Shown here: positions 21,885-33,510 of the stretch, piece by piece
Layout of the letters: each line of letters begins with the position of its first letter
Position numbering within the stretch: the stretch's first letter is position 1
Assembly (NCBI RefSeq): GCF_905404315.1
Contig: NC_066312.1
Coordinates: 14,681,001 to 14,745,000, forward strand
From: Leptidea sinapis
Taxonomy: Eukaryota; Arthropoda; Insecta; Lepidoptera; Pieridae
DNA: 64,000 nt
Direction: 5' to 3'
Translations under genes and position numbers: made by a program
The notes under the pieces: model-generated
Databases searched by the model: none
Told to the model about the DNA's origin: nothing
Seen by the model: the letters and a program-made list of their open reading frames with translations, nothing else

Positions 21885-22200
21885 TGTCATGATGGATGGT
21901 AGATTCGTCATGTCTGTCTGTCTGTCCGTCCGTTTGTCACAGTCACTTCTTTTCGAAACTATGAGAACTATACTGTTGAAACTTGATAAGGGTTTCCCCA
22001 TACTTAGAACTGAAACTCAAAAATATTCTTTTTTCAACAAACCCGTACGTGTGGGTTATCTATCGATAGGTTGTCAAAAATGAAATTGAGGTTTCTAATA
22101 TCATTTTTTGTCGCGAATTTTAATAGTTTGCGTGAGAGACACCTCCAAAGTGGTAAAATGAGTGCCCCCTGTAATTTCTAATATAATAAAACGATAAAAC
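21885..22200 (+). repeat. Dispersed repeat G
   Basis: It begins with a TGTC/CGTC run (GTCTGTCTGTCTGTCCGTCC), then GAACTATACTGTTGAAACTT, TTCCCCATACTTAGAACTGA, GTGTGGGTTATCTATCGATA and GTGAGAGACACCTCCAAAGT. I recognise these words from lepidopteran genomes as an interspersed repeat; the class is not known to me. The 67-codon ORF is incidental. Confidence 0.6.
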
Positions 22201-22489
22201 CGAAAATCGGTTTGAACGATATTTAGTAAGAAGTTCTTTTGAATTCGTCATTATCAAATCGTTAACCGCAATTAAGCTTTCATTCAGTCAACAAAAATAT
22301 ATAAAAAACATTTAATTTAATTTATTAATAATTCTTATGTTTACATAAGAACTTTTATACTACGAGTATGTTAGTTGCTGCTACGGAACTCTTCATGGGC
22401 GAAACCAAATAGCATTTGGCTGCTTTTTAGAATAATTAATAATTAATCCAAATAATTAATAAATACAAACTCGACTAGATGAAGTATCA

Positions 22490-22605
22490 TACAAATGGTC
22501 TAGTTGGCCAGCTAACGTCAGGGTGTCAAATTTGCGTGACGTTGTGCGAACGCATCGCAAAAATTACATTTGATAATTTTTCCCTAACGCGCCATAAGAA
22601 GTATT
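22490..22605 (-). repeat. Dispersed repeat R, fragment
   Basis: On minus it reads GGCGCGTTAGGGAAAAATTA, GCGTTCGCACAACGTCACGC and GACACCCTGACGTTAGCTGG then CCAACTAGAC, as in 35500-35550 and 50545-50580. Confidence 0.7.
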
Positions 22606-23243
22606 AATTCAAAAAGTATTTTTCAGTTACGTGAGGCACAATTTGCATATCGTTTTCTCGCACCTGGCCTCACGTCAGCGGCCAAGGTTAAGCAATTCCG
22701 GTGCATCGAAAAATCAGCATCGCATCCCATTATGTGGAAACTTCCACAAAATGTTTACCATAATCCATAAACAACACTTATATTTTTCTCTTATTAATTC
22801 ATTACATTGTAATATTTGATTTTTTGCTCTTGGGAACGTGGTTTTATCAACCAACTTTAATTTGGTAACAGTAGGTACTGAAATATATTTCGCTTTATAC
22901 ATAGTTGTAGCTCATGAAATTGCGTTAAATCGAGTGATCATCTTTGGATTGTAGTTTAACCAGCACTCGCATGTTATCGTGTTGAAGTGCTTATTTATTT
23001 CTTTACTTAGGCAATCCAAACAGATAACAATACTATCTATACTAAACTATAACCTAAATTAGTCTTAATTAAATTACATTTAAATCTTATTGCAATCCTT
23101 TAGGGTCGCACAGTTTGAATAAGATTTTAAATTTAAATCAACTACAAAATTCCTTATCTACTTAATTGCTCACCATTATACGTTGTTATGTAATATAAAT
23201 TAAGGACCCCGCGCCCGCTCATTGTATGAATTATTGTCATCTA
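22606..23243. other. No recognisable gene
   Basis: Overlapping 62-codon ORFs on both strands (22631-22902) show no motif. Nothing else assigned. Confidence 0.5.
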
Positions 23244-23597
23244 TCTTTATATATATATTTCTTGTGTGCGTGTGTATGTCACTGAACTCCTCCTAGACGG
23301 CTGGACCGATTTTGATGATATTTTTGTGAGTTCCAGTGAATTTGAGATTGTTGTGTGTCTTCAGGTGAATTCGAGAATGGTTTAAATTCACAATTAAACT
23401 ACCTCCTAAACGGCTGGACCGATTTTGATGATATTTTTGTGTGTTCCAGTGAATTTGAGATTGGTTTAGATTTTTAATTCCGTCCATATAATATAATTCT
23501 CCTGTTCATGTGTATGTTAGTGAACTCCTCCTAACGGCGGGACCGATTTTTCACATTTAAGACGTGTGTATAGGATAACGTCTGTTGGGTCCACTAG
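23244..23597 (+). mobile_element. Helitron type A, 354 bp
   Basis: It starts TCTTTATATATATATTTCTT and ends GTCTGTTGGGTCCACTAG with T following, giving the TC...CTAG(T) ends of Helitrons. Inside, a unit of roughly 110 bp is repeated about three times (CTCCTCCTA.ACGGCTGG, then ACCGATTTTGATGATATTTT, GTTCCAGTGAATTTGAGATT) near 23285, 23400 and 23522. Relatives lie at 51650-51967 and 59474-59757. It has no ORF, so it is non-autonomous. Confidence 0.75.
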
Positions 23598-23969
23598 TCT
23601 ATATATATAAAAATGAATTGCTGTTGTTAGTCTCGCTAAAACTCGAGAACGGCTGGACCGATTTGGCTAATTTTGGTCTTGAATTATTTGTGGAAGTCCA
23701 GAGAAGGTTTAAAAGGTGAATAAAAAAAAATGCTGCTTAATTAAATAAAGAAACAAATTTGTTTTTCCTTTGATGTGTCTATACATAATTTCTATGAGAG
23801 AATTTATTGACGCACGGTTTGACAGTTCTGCTGTGAAACAATTTGATGACGACAGCAGGGTGCATATTTTACGAAGTAATTTTTGATGTTATGATATATT
23901 ATTGACAAATTCATATAAAAACATTATTTTATTTATAATATACAGAACAACGTCTGTCTGGTCAACTAG
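23598..23969 (+). mobile_element. Helitron type B, 372 bp, directly joined to type A
   Basis: It starts TCTATATATATAAAAATGAA at the base after the CTAG of the previous element and ends GTCTGTCTGGTCAACTAG with T following. It holds GCTAAAACTCGAGAACGGCT and TTTGGTCTTGAATTATTTGT. Both elements point the same way. The same A-B junction occurs at 59473/59474 on minus. Confidence 0.75.
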
Positions 23970-24833
23970 TATGTAATAAAAATTACATTAACTGAATAAT
24001 TTGTATGTTTAAGTAAAAAACAACGTAGGTTCCGGATAAGTAATCATCATATATTATATAGTATTCACTAGTACTTATAACGGAAGGAAAAAAACTGCTG
24101 TTGATTTCTTAGTATAGATATCAAACAGTATTAAAATAAATAATATTCATTTCAATGAAATTTAGTCATGAGAGATTAGATATTATTATTTTCTGTAGGC
24201 TTAACTCATAACAGCTACGTTGAGAAAATATCATAAGAGAAGTTTACGTATGAAGAAAAACTTCACAGAAAAGTTGTAAGTCTTTACTCGAGAGGGAAAA
24301 GCTCAACATTGTGATTGAGCTTTCTATAACAACAACATTTATCTTTTTATCTAAGTTTCCTTTATAGGTGTTTTGATCTTCTTACAATTGAATTTACGGC
24401 TCTTGTGCAGACATGCAATGCATATATTCTACACAAATAGTTTGTTCCCTTGAAGGAGTGAATTGTGTGTGCAATCACGGGGAGTTGTACGAAACGCTGT
24501 TTGACCTGATTCCTAACGCCACTTGCCACTTGCCACGCTACATGCTCAAGTACTGTGCTCATTGACTCGATTTGAAGCACACACACACTGCGTTATGTAA
24601 TCATCCATCTATTTGTTAATTTTTTTCTTAATCAGATAATAAATCATATTTCTCACATGCCAATGATCATACTAACAATGTTAGCTAGCATCTACTTAAG
24701 TATACAAGACTAACAGAACAGATAGTTTCGGAAAACCATGTCTGTCACTTAACTCATTCAAAGAAAACACATCTTGAACTAAAAATAAGAGATTTTTGAG
24801 ATATTTAATTATATTGGATAACTAATATCTAAT
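23970..24833. other. No recognisable gene
   Basis: One 74-codon minus ORF (24362-24586), no motif. Confidence 0.55.
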
Positions 24834-25062
24834 TAAGATAATTTTTACGTATAGATAGACTATGACAGCTATTTAAACATCTTAAAAGATTGGGTTTAAT
24901 GTTAACCTCTATATAGAGCAATGCGCACGCACTAACACAAGTGTCATACAAATCGCGAGTGTAATACGTAGCTTGTCACCCACGCTAAAGTGTTATAGCT
25001 AGCCTGTTTGTATCGGTTGTCTAACAGCAATAGAATTTATCTTGTCGTATAAATTATCTAAG
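24834..25062. mobile_element. MITE family D, copy 2, reverse relative to copy 1
   Basis: Ends AAGATAATTTTTACGTATAG and the complement of CGTATAAATTATCTAAG. The inner CATACAAATCGCGAGTGTAA is the complement of the copy-1 core. Confidence 0.75.
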
Positions 25063-25304
25063 ATGGATTATGTAAAGAAGTATCTACTCTATATCACGAT
25101 TTAAGAAAAAACTTGTACAGTGGCAAAAGCTCCAGATACTATATCATATATTATCACATTATAAATTCGGGAAATAAAATGGAGATAGAATGAAAGTCTA
25201 TATGCTAAGTCGGGAAGAGTTACTACCAATAACAATAAAGATATTATAGTACATAAATCATGGATAAAAATGAAATAGCTCTTATTTTTGAGAAGATTTT
25301 TTTC

Positions 25305-26012
25305 TGATATACCGAGTAAAGTTATGCAATTATATTCCATTGTATTATGTCCTATGGTATATTGCTATGGTGCAACGCTGCCGATATTTATACAATATTT
25401 GTGCTGCAGAAGAGGGCTATTCGCGCTATTTATAACCTAGGTCCTAAAGAATCATTGAGAGCAAAATTCAAAGAAATTAACATTTTGACTGTTGCTTCTC
25501 AATACATTGTTGATAATGTAATGTATGTTCATAGGCACATAAGTGAATTTACCAGAAACTGTCATAACCATAATGTTAACACCAAGAACAGACATAAACT
25601 TATGATGCCTACTACTCGGCTAAGTCGAGTTACTAAGTGTTTTGTGGAGCGATGTATATGCTTTTACAACAAGATTCCAGAAAATTTTCAAAACAAAAGT
25701 ATTGCGTTATTCAAAAGAATTGTTAAAAAACGTTTGTGTAGTAAAGGTTACTATAACATAAATTACTTTCTTAATGATACCACAGATTGGGAATAGAGTG
25801 ACCGCCCTCAAGCTATTTAATAATAAGTTTAATTGTACAATATTACTTTGTTAACATATTTATTAGATGAAAAAAAAAGCCCGCTGAGTTTGTTGCGCCC
25901 ATTCCCCTCGGGTCTGAGGCATTCATTTTGGAATGGGTGGTAGTTTTGACTTTCAATAAGTGATGTCACATCCTATTTTGAATAAAAATATTTCAATTTG
26001 AATTTGAATAGC
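25305..26012 (+). pseudogene. LINE-a: ORF C-terminus (149 codons open) and 3' UTR
   Basis: The open frame 25347-25796 begins MSYGILLWCNAADIYTIFVL and holds QKRAIRAIYNLGPKESLRAK, LMMPTTRLSRVTKCF and CFYNKIPENF. The frame stays open upstream to about 25310 (YAIIFHCIMSYG). This is the region after the palm domain of the reverse transcriptase of CR1/Jockey-like LINEs; the catalytic core is absent because of 5' truncation. The 3' UTR (25797-26012) holds GAGTTTGTTGCGCCCATTCC and GGTCTGAGGCATTCATTTTG, then a tail with TTTGAAT units. Relatives are at 1-245, 11235-11640, 27760-29310, 30975-31090 and 52020-52135. It is the best preserved coding piece in the window, yet not a working gene. Confidence 0.85.
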
Positions 26013-26439
26013 TTGAGTCTAGTACAACCAAAGCTGAGCAGTTGCTTAAGCTAAATATTGTTTCTATTGCCTCTGCGTTTCAATTTAGAGTGTGACTGCT
26101 ACATTCGTGGTCAATACTTTCAAAATGTTCAAGTCACTAAGGATATTCTGTATGTTAGTGAAAACTAATCAGTAATTGAAGTGGTGGCCCTACATTCAGC
26201 TTTTTAATTGTTGTATTGATTTGGATGTCTTAACCAACCTGATGAAACTGAGTAGTATTATACCACTATTTATGTCAAGGGTCACCGAGGATACCAACTA
26301 CTGACGTAACGCAATTCTAATAACACTGAATCAATTACTTTCAAAATTTACGGTCACTTAAACCCCAACGAATTTTAGTTTTACCAGGGCACAGTCAACC
26401 AACTTGAATGGTATTTATTAAATATGTGTTTGACTCTTC

Positions 26440-26725
26440 GGAGGACTCCCACGAATGCGCGGATGTTGGTATTATTTTACGAAAGCTAATGGTATTTGCT
26501 ACAATTCATTTAAAAATATATGAATTCTTACTAAGGAGTCAAAACAGTTTGAATATATTTTCGGTATACAATCAAAAACCTCCGAAGTGGATACAGGCAT
26601 ACCACAGGTTTTAAGGCCTGTCCCATTTGTCTATGTAGTTTTTACTAACCATCTTCCATATTTTACGGTACTGAAACTCGATGATATAGTTTACTCTCTG
26701 ATGGCGCGTCACTTTAATTCAAAAT
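26440..26725 (+). pseudogene. Reverse-transcriptase palm fragment of a LINE
   Basis: Across frames it reads LKIYE, W.QTGIPQ, VLRPVPFVYVVF and TNHLPYFTVLKLDD, like the (T/A)G(V/I)PQGSVLGP.LF..Y.NDLP...DD series of reverse transcriptases. The second motif is altered (GSVLGP became VLRP) and stops interrupt it. It may belong to the LINE-a family, whose tail lies just upstream. Clade uncertain. Confidence 0.5.
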
Positions 26726-27486
26726 AAAATGAAAGACAATACGGTATACAATAATTATTCTGCGTGTATGTGTGTGTGTCTGTTTATTCTATTATATTCC
26801 AAACTTATTTGTCTAGTTCACTGCACAAGGTATGTCTGTCTATCTAATCTACAAGCCTATAAAATGTTAGGATAATTTATTCGGTTCATAATGTTTATCA
26901 AAGCTTCTACATTGCATTATTCGTAGCGACGCGCGTAGCCACGTCGTAGCGCTCTTCTTTGACTATGATTCGATGAGACAAACTGATAAATATTCATTAA
27001 TCGATCGGACGGATTGTAATAGTTAGTTGTAAATAATAATTTTCATTGCATATTGTGTAAAAATCTTCGAACTTATTAAAATCTAATAGATTATTTAAAA
27101 AAAAATAATGTATTGTGTTATCTCTTTTGGCCAATGTAAACAAATAGGTAATTCAATGTGCATTAGTTCTCATAATATTAATAATTGACACACTTCACAC
27201 ACGCATACGTATATATATACTTCACTCATATGAAATACAACTATTGACATTGAACTATAAGATGTATCTGTATGCACGCTATTTATAACATATTACATAA
27301 ATGTTAATAATATGGTAATTACGGATATTTTAAATGCTTGAATTTGTACACGAGTTAAACAAGAATACAGACATAAACAAAAATATTTGATGACGTGTTT
27401 AAAAAATAAAAATACCAGTGATAAATGAAGAAACTTACGCTTATAATATCATGTAGCCGGTGTATTAACAAATAAAATATTCAATT
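26726..27486. other. No recognisable gene; short TG microsatellite
   Basis: A TG-rich run at 26764-26781. A CpG-richer patch lies at 26925-26960. No ORF. Confidence 0.5.
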
Positions 27487-27693
27487 TCTAATCCTATTAA
27501 TATTTTAGATTGGAAAGTTTGTATGTCTGGATGTATGTTTGTTCTTCTTTAACGCAAAAACTACTGAATGGATTTTGATGAAACTTAACAATAATATAGC
27601 TTACACACCAGAATAATACATAGGCTATTATTTATAAAACCATCGCGTGAATTATACTGTATATGGCAAAACAACGTTTGCCGGGTCAGCTAG
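27487..27693 (+). mobile_element. Short Helitron, 207 bp, both ends visible
   Basis: It starts TCTAATCCTATTAATATTTT and ends AACAACGTTTGCCGGGTCAG plus CTAG, followed by T. The inside holds AAACTACTGAATGGATTTTG and AATACATAGGCTATTATTTA, as in the widespread Lep1-like Helitrons. It is non-coding. Confidence 0.8.
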
Positions 27694-28186
27694 TACTAAA
27701 TACGTGACATCTCATTATATTTTAGGCTCAAAATAATTTTAATAAATTATGCTATCATCCAGACACTTTAAAGATTAACAAAATGTAGACGCGAGTGTTT
27801 TGTTAAACGGAGAGGTGATAAAGCCGGTGCAATCTGCTATATTTCTTGGCATTTCTCTGGATTCCACATTACAATGGGACCCCCCCATTGAAAGATTGGC
27901 TACTAGACTTAGCTCTGCAGCATACACGGTTAGAAAGATTAGACAATTAACCGACGTAGACACGGCGCGTTTACTTTAGCTATTTTCATAGTATTATGTC
28001 CTATGGTATATTGCCATGCAATGCTACCAATATCAATAGCATCTTTGTGCTGCAGTAGACTGTTCACGCTACTTATAACCTAGATCCTAAATAATCATTG
28101 AGAGCTAAATTCAAAGAAATGCATATTTTATCTGTTGCTTCTCATTATATTCTTGATAATGTTATGTGTCTAAATAGGCTCATAAG

Positions 28187-28512
28187 GCCGCGTCATACAT
28201 GGGGGACTTTGACTTGAGTCGATTGGATGCTTATTAATGCGAACCTTTGCGACGCGGTGACTCTGTCTTATGAGCGTGCGAATCGTCTTGCACCACCATC
28301 GCCCTTGGAAAGCATTAAACTGTATTTCAAGCAATATCCTTTGTCAAAAACTGAGAACTGATCGCCTTCGCTTCGATTCGCGCTGCGCCGCTCCGTATTC
28401 GATGTGCGTTTTGTCACGTAGGCCACTTCAATAGGCAGCGTCAGTTTATTGTTTTCGCGACGCATCCCGCTGCTTCGCATTCATATTCAGATCGCTCACG
28501 TTGTACGCTGCG
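28187..28512. mobile_element. GC-richer insertion (MITE-like) inside LINE-a
   Basis: It is flanked by TAAG on both sides (28183-28186 and 28513-28516); the uninterrupted relative has one such site (ATAAGTGAATTT at about 25541). The ends GCCGCGTCATACATGG and the complement CGCAGCGTACAACGTG are imperfectly inverted. A TAA duplication would suit PIF/Harbinger, but this is inference. The 70-codon minus ORF is not recognised. Confidence 0.6.
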
Positions 28513-28711
28513 TAAGTGAATTTTCTAGATACTTTCATAATCATAATGCTAACACCAGGAATAAACATAAGTTATAATGCCTACTCCTCGGCAAAATCGA
28601 ATTTTTAAGTATTTGTGGGGCGATGTATAATATGCTTTTACAACATTTCCTAGCAAATGTGCAAAACAAATGTATTATTTAAATTCAATGGAATTGTTAA
28701 TAAACGTTTTG

Positions 28712-29261
28712 ATATGGTTCTTCATGCTCCTACCGCCATATATCTGCGAAGGAAACGATGGCTGGTCCATGCGTAACCTCGTGAACGTGTGGTGCAAGAT
28801 CGATCTGTTATAGTAAGTCAATCACTGTATGTATTTGATGCGATCACTTATTATGACAGTAATCACGACCATCATGTTCACGAAGCATCCTTACACAAAC
28901 AATGAATTCAATCACTAAAGGTTGATGCATCTAATATACGATAATTTATATTGATTCGGTTTATTCATTATCACTAGTTTTGAAATATTTGCTATTTAAA
29001 ACACTTCTTACTTTAAACACGGTTCATATATTGGATGCAGAATCTTACAATCTCATTGATCATATATTTTACAGCCATTGTAAAATACCCTATTTGGTTA
29101 AAAAGAGTGGAAGTTGCTTTTTTTATATGTTCTTCTCACGAGCTCTACTTTTTCCGAATATATCGTAGATTGAGTAATTTCAAAGAAATATTGTAAGCGA
29201 CGATTCAAAAGCACTTAGTTTAAGCCTAATTCAATAAAGTTTCTTTGATTTTGACTTTTTG
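28712..29261 (+). mobile_element. 5'-truncated retroelement inserted in LINE-a
   Basis: It ends TTCAATAAAGTTTCTTTGAT, TTTGACTTTTTG, a typical LINE or SINE 3' tail. TTTTG occurs at both borders (28707-28711, 29257-29261) as a likely target-site duplication. The body contains a 62-codon ORF (28980-29168) of unknown nature. Confidence 0.55.
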
Positions 29262-29310
29262 TGGTAAAGGTTACTATAACATAAATGACTTTATTGGAAT
29301 GGCCGTCGGA

Positions 29311-30974
29311 CTATTTAAATAATGAAGGAGACATTTTTTTGGTCCCACTGGAAATGGTGATGTTTATTAATCGTATTATGCTAGTAAAATGGTAATTAAT
29401 TTATTATTGTCAACAGGCCATATTTTGTTGTAAAATCTAACCGGGTTCATGAAATTTTAATAAAAGGGCAAACGCTTGATACATTTCCTGTATACAGTTA
29501 TGGTCACCATAGCAATAAAATGCGTACAATGAAACATTTATGACATTCATGTGAGAAAAAATATTACTGCAAAATGTGGTGGTAACAGTGATTATCGGCT
29601 TTTGAAAAGTAACAAATATGTATTGGATCCATGAACCTCATTTCAATCATTATTTTAGAGATTATACTAATTTAGCATTAAGTACATAATTTAATATTAC
29701 CGTGCAATGGAATAAAGTAACTTAGACAAAGTCTATATCTGTGAACTGTGCATCTGTCATTTTGATTTTTAAGTTGTCAAAAGAGAATTCCGTATTTTTC
29801 GTTTATTTCGAGTTGCGTGAAAGTTTTCTTTGCAGTATTATAATTATTTAATTAATTTCATAGATTTTAATATCGCATTTACAGACATACCTGGAGACTT
29901 GAACTGGGCCTCCGGAGAATACAAAATTTTGTTGAAAATAAGTACCTTCTTCGGGGTAGGATACAATGTGAACATTAAATGTCTGTTGGGTGGTATTTAA
30001 GGCAGGGCATCAAGATGATACTGAGCCACCTGCATCGTTTCTGGAGGAAATTCTAATTATAAAAAATTCTAATTCTAATTATAAATGATGATGACTAATA
30101 AATATTTATACTATATCTCGGAGATTTATTTGGATTTAAAATCGGGCGTCACGGTGTTGGTATCCTCCATTTTGTTATAAGTCGATCAGTGCGCACAACT
30201 CACTCAATGAGCGCTCTACTGATGGCCAATAATAACTAACTTCAATCACGTCACCGACAGTGACGTCCACAGTGACAACTTCAAACACATTTGAAAGATG
30301 ACGTTCACCATCAGTTCAGCCCAATACACAGAGTAGAATATAATCATACAGGCCATATTACTTTTATATTCTAATTCTCCGACATATATAAACAATGTGT
30401 TATTTCTTCCTCTGATAAACAGTGTACAAAACCTTACCTCAATAGTATTTACTTATTTTATTAAGGCAAGACTTTAAAATTACAATGATGGTTGTTAAGT
30501 ATTTTTGGCAAGGTTTATGGTATAGTGGTTATGGTGATTGCCCTGACTGCTCAATGAAGTATTGGGGTGTCGGTGTACACACGCCTGGGACTATTAATAT
30601 ACTAGTATGATGTTTGTTCTGTGCATCATTGTAAACCATCTTTTATCAGCTGTATCCTTACTCTTCCTTCAGGCTCTGTTTATTTTGATATCAGATAGTA
30701 CTACTTACACTCCTACTTAATTTTGGCCGTTTTTGTTTTATTTCAAGATATTACATAATAGCTTATTACTAACATTTATATATGATTTTGAGGTTATTTT
30801 GACGTTCACGTTTTGTCGTATTTCTCAGTATTCCGGTTAGTCCATTTCTAACTAAATATACCATTGTAATCTAAAGATTATAAGGAATAAATTAATATAT
30901 GTTTCATTACTATACATCACATTTCGTGGTGGGCCTATTCCTCGAACTAAAAGAAATGTCTCCTTTATATGAAA
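29311..30974. other. No recognisable gene; weak tRNA-like stretch near 30520
   Basis: GGTATAGTGGTTATGGTGAT at 30520-30539 resembles the A-box part of tRNA-derived SINEs, but no B box follows. The rest, including a GC-richer patch at 30150-30310, is unassigned. Confidence 0.4.
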
Positions 30975-31090
30975 AAAAAAAGTTGGTTGCGCCTACTTTT
31001 CTCAGGTCTGAGGCATTCATTTCCGAATAGGTGGTAGTTTTTGTCTTTAATGTGATTTGATATCCTATTTTGAATAATAATTTGGATAAA
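30975..31090 (+). repeat. LINE-a 3' UTR fragment
   Basis: It holds GTTGGTTGCGCCTACTTTTC, AGGTCTGAGGCATTCATTTC and GGTGGTAGTTTT, then CCTATTTTGAATAATAA, as at 25885-26000. It is truncated at its 5' side after an A-run. Confidence 0.75.
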
Positions 31091-31944
31091 CCCCCGCAAA
31101 AATTTTTTGTGATGATAGTTAAAATTTTATATCTATAAATTTTCGGCTTCATGCAGCCTTAGTTAATTAAAATTTATTATTTAATATTTTCATTTACAAA
31201 AATCTATTAACATTTCTAAAGAGTAACTAAACTGCTATTTTTTAACAGGCAAATATAATCAAATATAAATAATGCTGTTTTGTTCATATATATCAATATA
31301 TGAACAAATCAGCAGGTAAAGTCCCGAAATATACGAAAAAACGTGTGTTTGCACACTCGTTTTTTATTTTGATATACCTAATTACGCTGTTTTTATTTAT
31401 TTATATGTTATGTTGTCACATAAACTAAACAACAACTATTATATGACGACCCAAAAAGCCCAGTATCATATGCATAGTAAGTATCATAAAATTTTTAAAA
31501 TGCTGCCCACAGTAACTTTTCCGCGTGGGCGAAGTCGCAAGCAAAAGCGATTAATAAATTATATGATTACAAAAGCAAAAATTTGTAAAGGACTAGCTAC
31601 CTTATAATAATTCATCTGATGGTGACTAAGAAAGCCCATCAGGTGATGCAAAACCTCCTTTCTTCCTTATTCCTTAAAAGTTACGATTTTCATTCAATCT
31701 TAGGATCAAAATAATCACTTAAATATTTCACAAAGGACTCTACATATTTTCGATAATTTGGGCTGAAATTTAATTAAACCAAATGCTTCGAAATGTAACA
31801 AAAACATATTTACATTTAGATGAAAGTATGTATTGGATCCATTTTTACTTTATTCGATTTACAATAAGGGGTATGTTTATCGTAATTCCATTTTAATTTG
31901 ATTATTTATTTATGAAAAAAAAACAGCTTCTTTACCACTCAGAT
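31091..31944. other. No gene; a trace of a Helitron-like end
   Basis: CCGCGTGGGCGAAGTCGC at 31520-31537 is a word common near lepidopteran Helitron 3' ends, without CTAGT here. A 12-bp perfect hairpin lies at 31280-31307 (loop ATCA). Confidence 0.4.
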
Positions 31945-32215
31945 AAAAAAATTATTGCGTATTTTTCAACAACTTTGGCTCTCGCCTCTCGCCTCGTCAC
32001 GTCGTGAAACAATCATATATCACCTACTACCTACTATGCATGAAATTACAAACCTACTTTGGCTGACACTGGCTTGAAATGGGACCACACAAAAAGCACC
32101 AGCTTTCAAATAAAAAAAGAATAATTGGTTAACCCATAGAAACTTCTTAGGTACCTAACAAACAAAAAAATGCAGACGAATTGAAAACCTCTTCCTTTTT
32201 TGAAGTCAGTTAAAG
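31945..32215. repeat. Relative of the foldback element at 13.75-14.54 kb
   Basis: It shares the CTCGCCTCTCGCCTCGTCAC-like loop, ACCTACTATGCATG / CTATGTATG and ACAAACCTA with 13900-13970, and the end TTTTTTGAAGTCAGTTAAAG with 14520-14541. The long inverted arms are not present here. Confidence 0.5.
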
Positions 32216-33189
32216 TCGTATCCTTCAACAGAGTGCCTGTGCCTCATGAATCGATTACTGTATGTAGGTCGCTTTCTTATGGTGGATAAATTATGCTATC
32301 GCAATCTGTTTTTTCAGACTTGAAGTGAAAAAATTCCTTGGCCACGCTGGCGCAGTATCCTTGCGTATTTAATAGGCTTGAACTCGTTCGGATAAAATCG
32401 TCTCGCGAAAATCGAATTAGTGAACACCATTACTCAGAGAATAATTTACTAGAGGAAATGATACTACTTATATGAAATGATATAAATAAATGTAATAGTT
32501 TTTTTTCCGTTTTGGACTGCTTCCTATCATCTGGGACACGACGCGGACGGTTCGATCACCACCACATTCCAATACTTTTTTAATTTTGAGCTTATATAAA
32601 CGTTTATTTGACGCCCTTACGGATAACGAAAACATCCCTTACGGTCAGGAAAAACATCCAGTCGTCTGCAAAAAAATGAAAACTATTAACACTACAGGTC
32701 CAAAAGGGCCACTTTCTCAAAAATAGGCGCACAATTAGATGTGAAGTTACGAAAAATAGCCCGTGAAACTCAGGATTTAGCCTCGCATAATTGCATGATC
32801 TCAAATGTATTGTGGTAGCTGGGATTATTTGTCAACTTCAACATGCATTCAAGGTTGTCTCCCAAAAAGGGACCATCCCAATGATTAACAGCATAGACAT
32901 TTTTAATGAAGGAATGACATGTGTATCATTTGAAAATGTTGTAGATTTGAAAGTGAATATTTTTAAATTGATCATCTTGAAATATTTCATTAAATAGTGA
33001 TATGAAAGTTGATATTTTAAGCGGCTATTACTTTATTCATCAACATACTCGTAATTAAAGAGAATCAGACTGCTTATAGTTAATGATCAGCAAAATTAAC
33101 TTAATTGAAACGCAAGTAATGAGATATTACTTTTAAATACAAATCATAGGAAATAAAAAGTATTAATTTAATTAAAAAAAACTTCATTA
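32216..33189. other. No recognisable gene
   Basis: ORFs of 66 (32604-32804, minus) and 68 codons (32791-32997, plus), no motifs. Confidence 0.55.
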
Positions 33190-33510
33190 TTTTTTATGAC
33201 AATATGGGACGAGACAAGTACGACGTTCGGCTGATGGCAATTAATACGCTCTTCCCATTATAATCCATTGCCGCTAAGGATTCTTGAAAAACCCAAACAT
33301 TCAACAACACTACAGTTGCGCTCGTCACGTTGAGACAATTAAGATGTCAAGTGTCATTTGCCCAGTCATTTCACTAACTACGGTGCCCTGGAGAACGAAA
33401 CACAATAATGCTTACACATAACTGCTTCACGGAAGAAATAGGCGGTGTTTTGGTATCCATAATCTAGCAGGCCATCCTGTGCAAAGGAGCCTCCCACTCT
33501 TAAAAACCCT
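33190..33510 (+). repeat. Dispersed repeat A copy
   Basis: It runs from GGGACGAGACAAGTACGACG through TTTCACTAACTACGGTGCCC and ACTGCTTCACGGAAGAAATA to ATCCTGTGCAAAGGAGCCTC. The outer tail is missing. Confidence 0.8.

Larger units (their letters stand above)
27760..29310 (+). pseudogene. LINE-a copy with two later insertions
   Basis: The coding remnant reads VDASVLLNGEVIKPVQSAIF, LGISLDSTLQWDPPIERLAT and RLSSAAYTVRKIRQL (reverse-transcriptase thumb region), then SIMSYGILPC and SLRAKFKEMHILSVASHYIL. Stops and at least one frameshift are present. After 28186 it is broken by about 326 bp, resumes at 28513 (GTGAATTTTCTAG), is broken again at 28712-29261, and resumes with TGGTAAAGGTTACTATAACA. Comparison with 25305-26012 shows both gaps precisely. 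Confidence 0.8.

Noticed and set aside
21885..21945. TGTC/CGTC run as a possible microsatellite locus
   Set aside because: It is the head of dispersed repeat G, not an independent microsatellite.
30520..30590. tRNA-like sequence GGTATAGTGGTTATGGTGAT
   Set aside because: No B box at the right distance and no SINE body.
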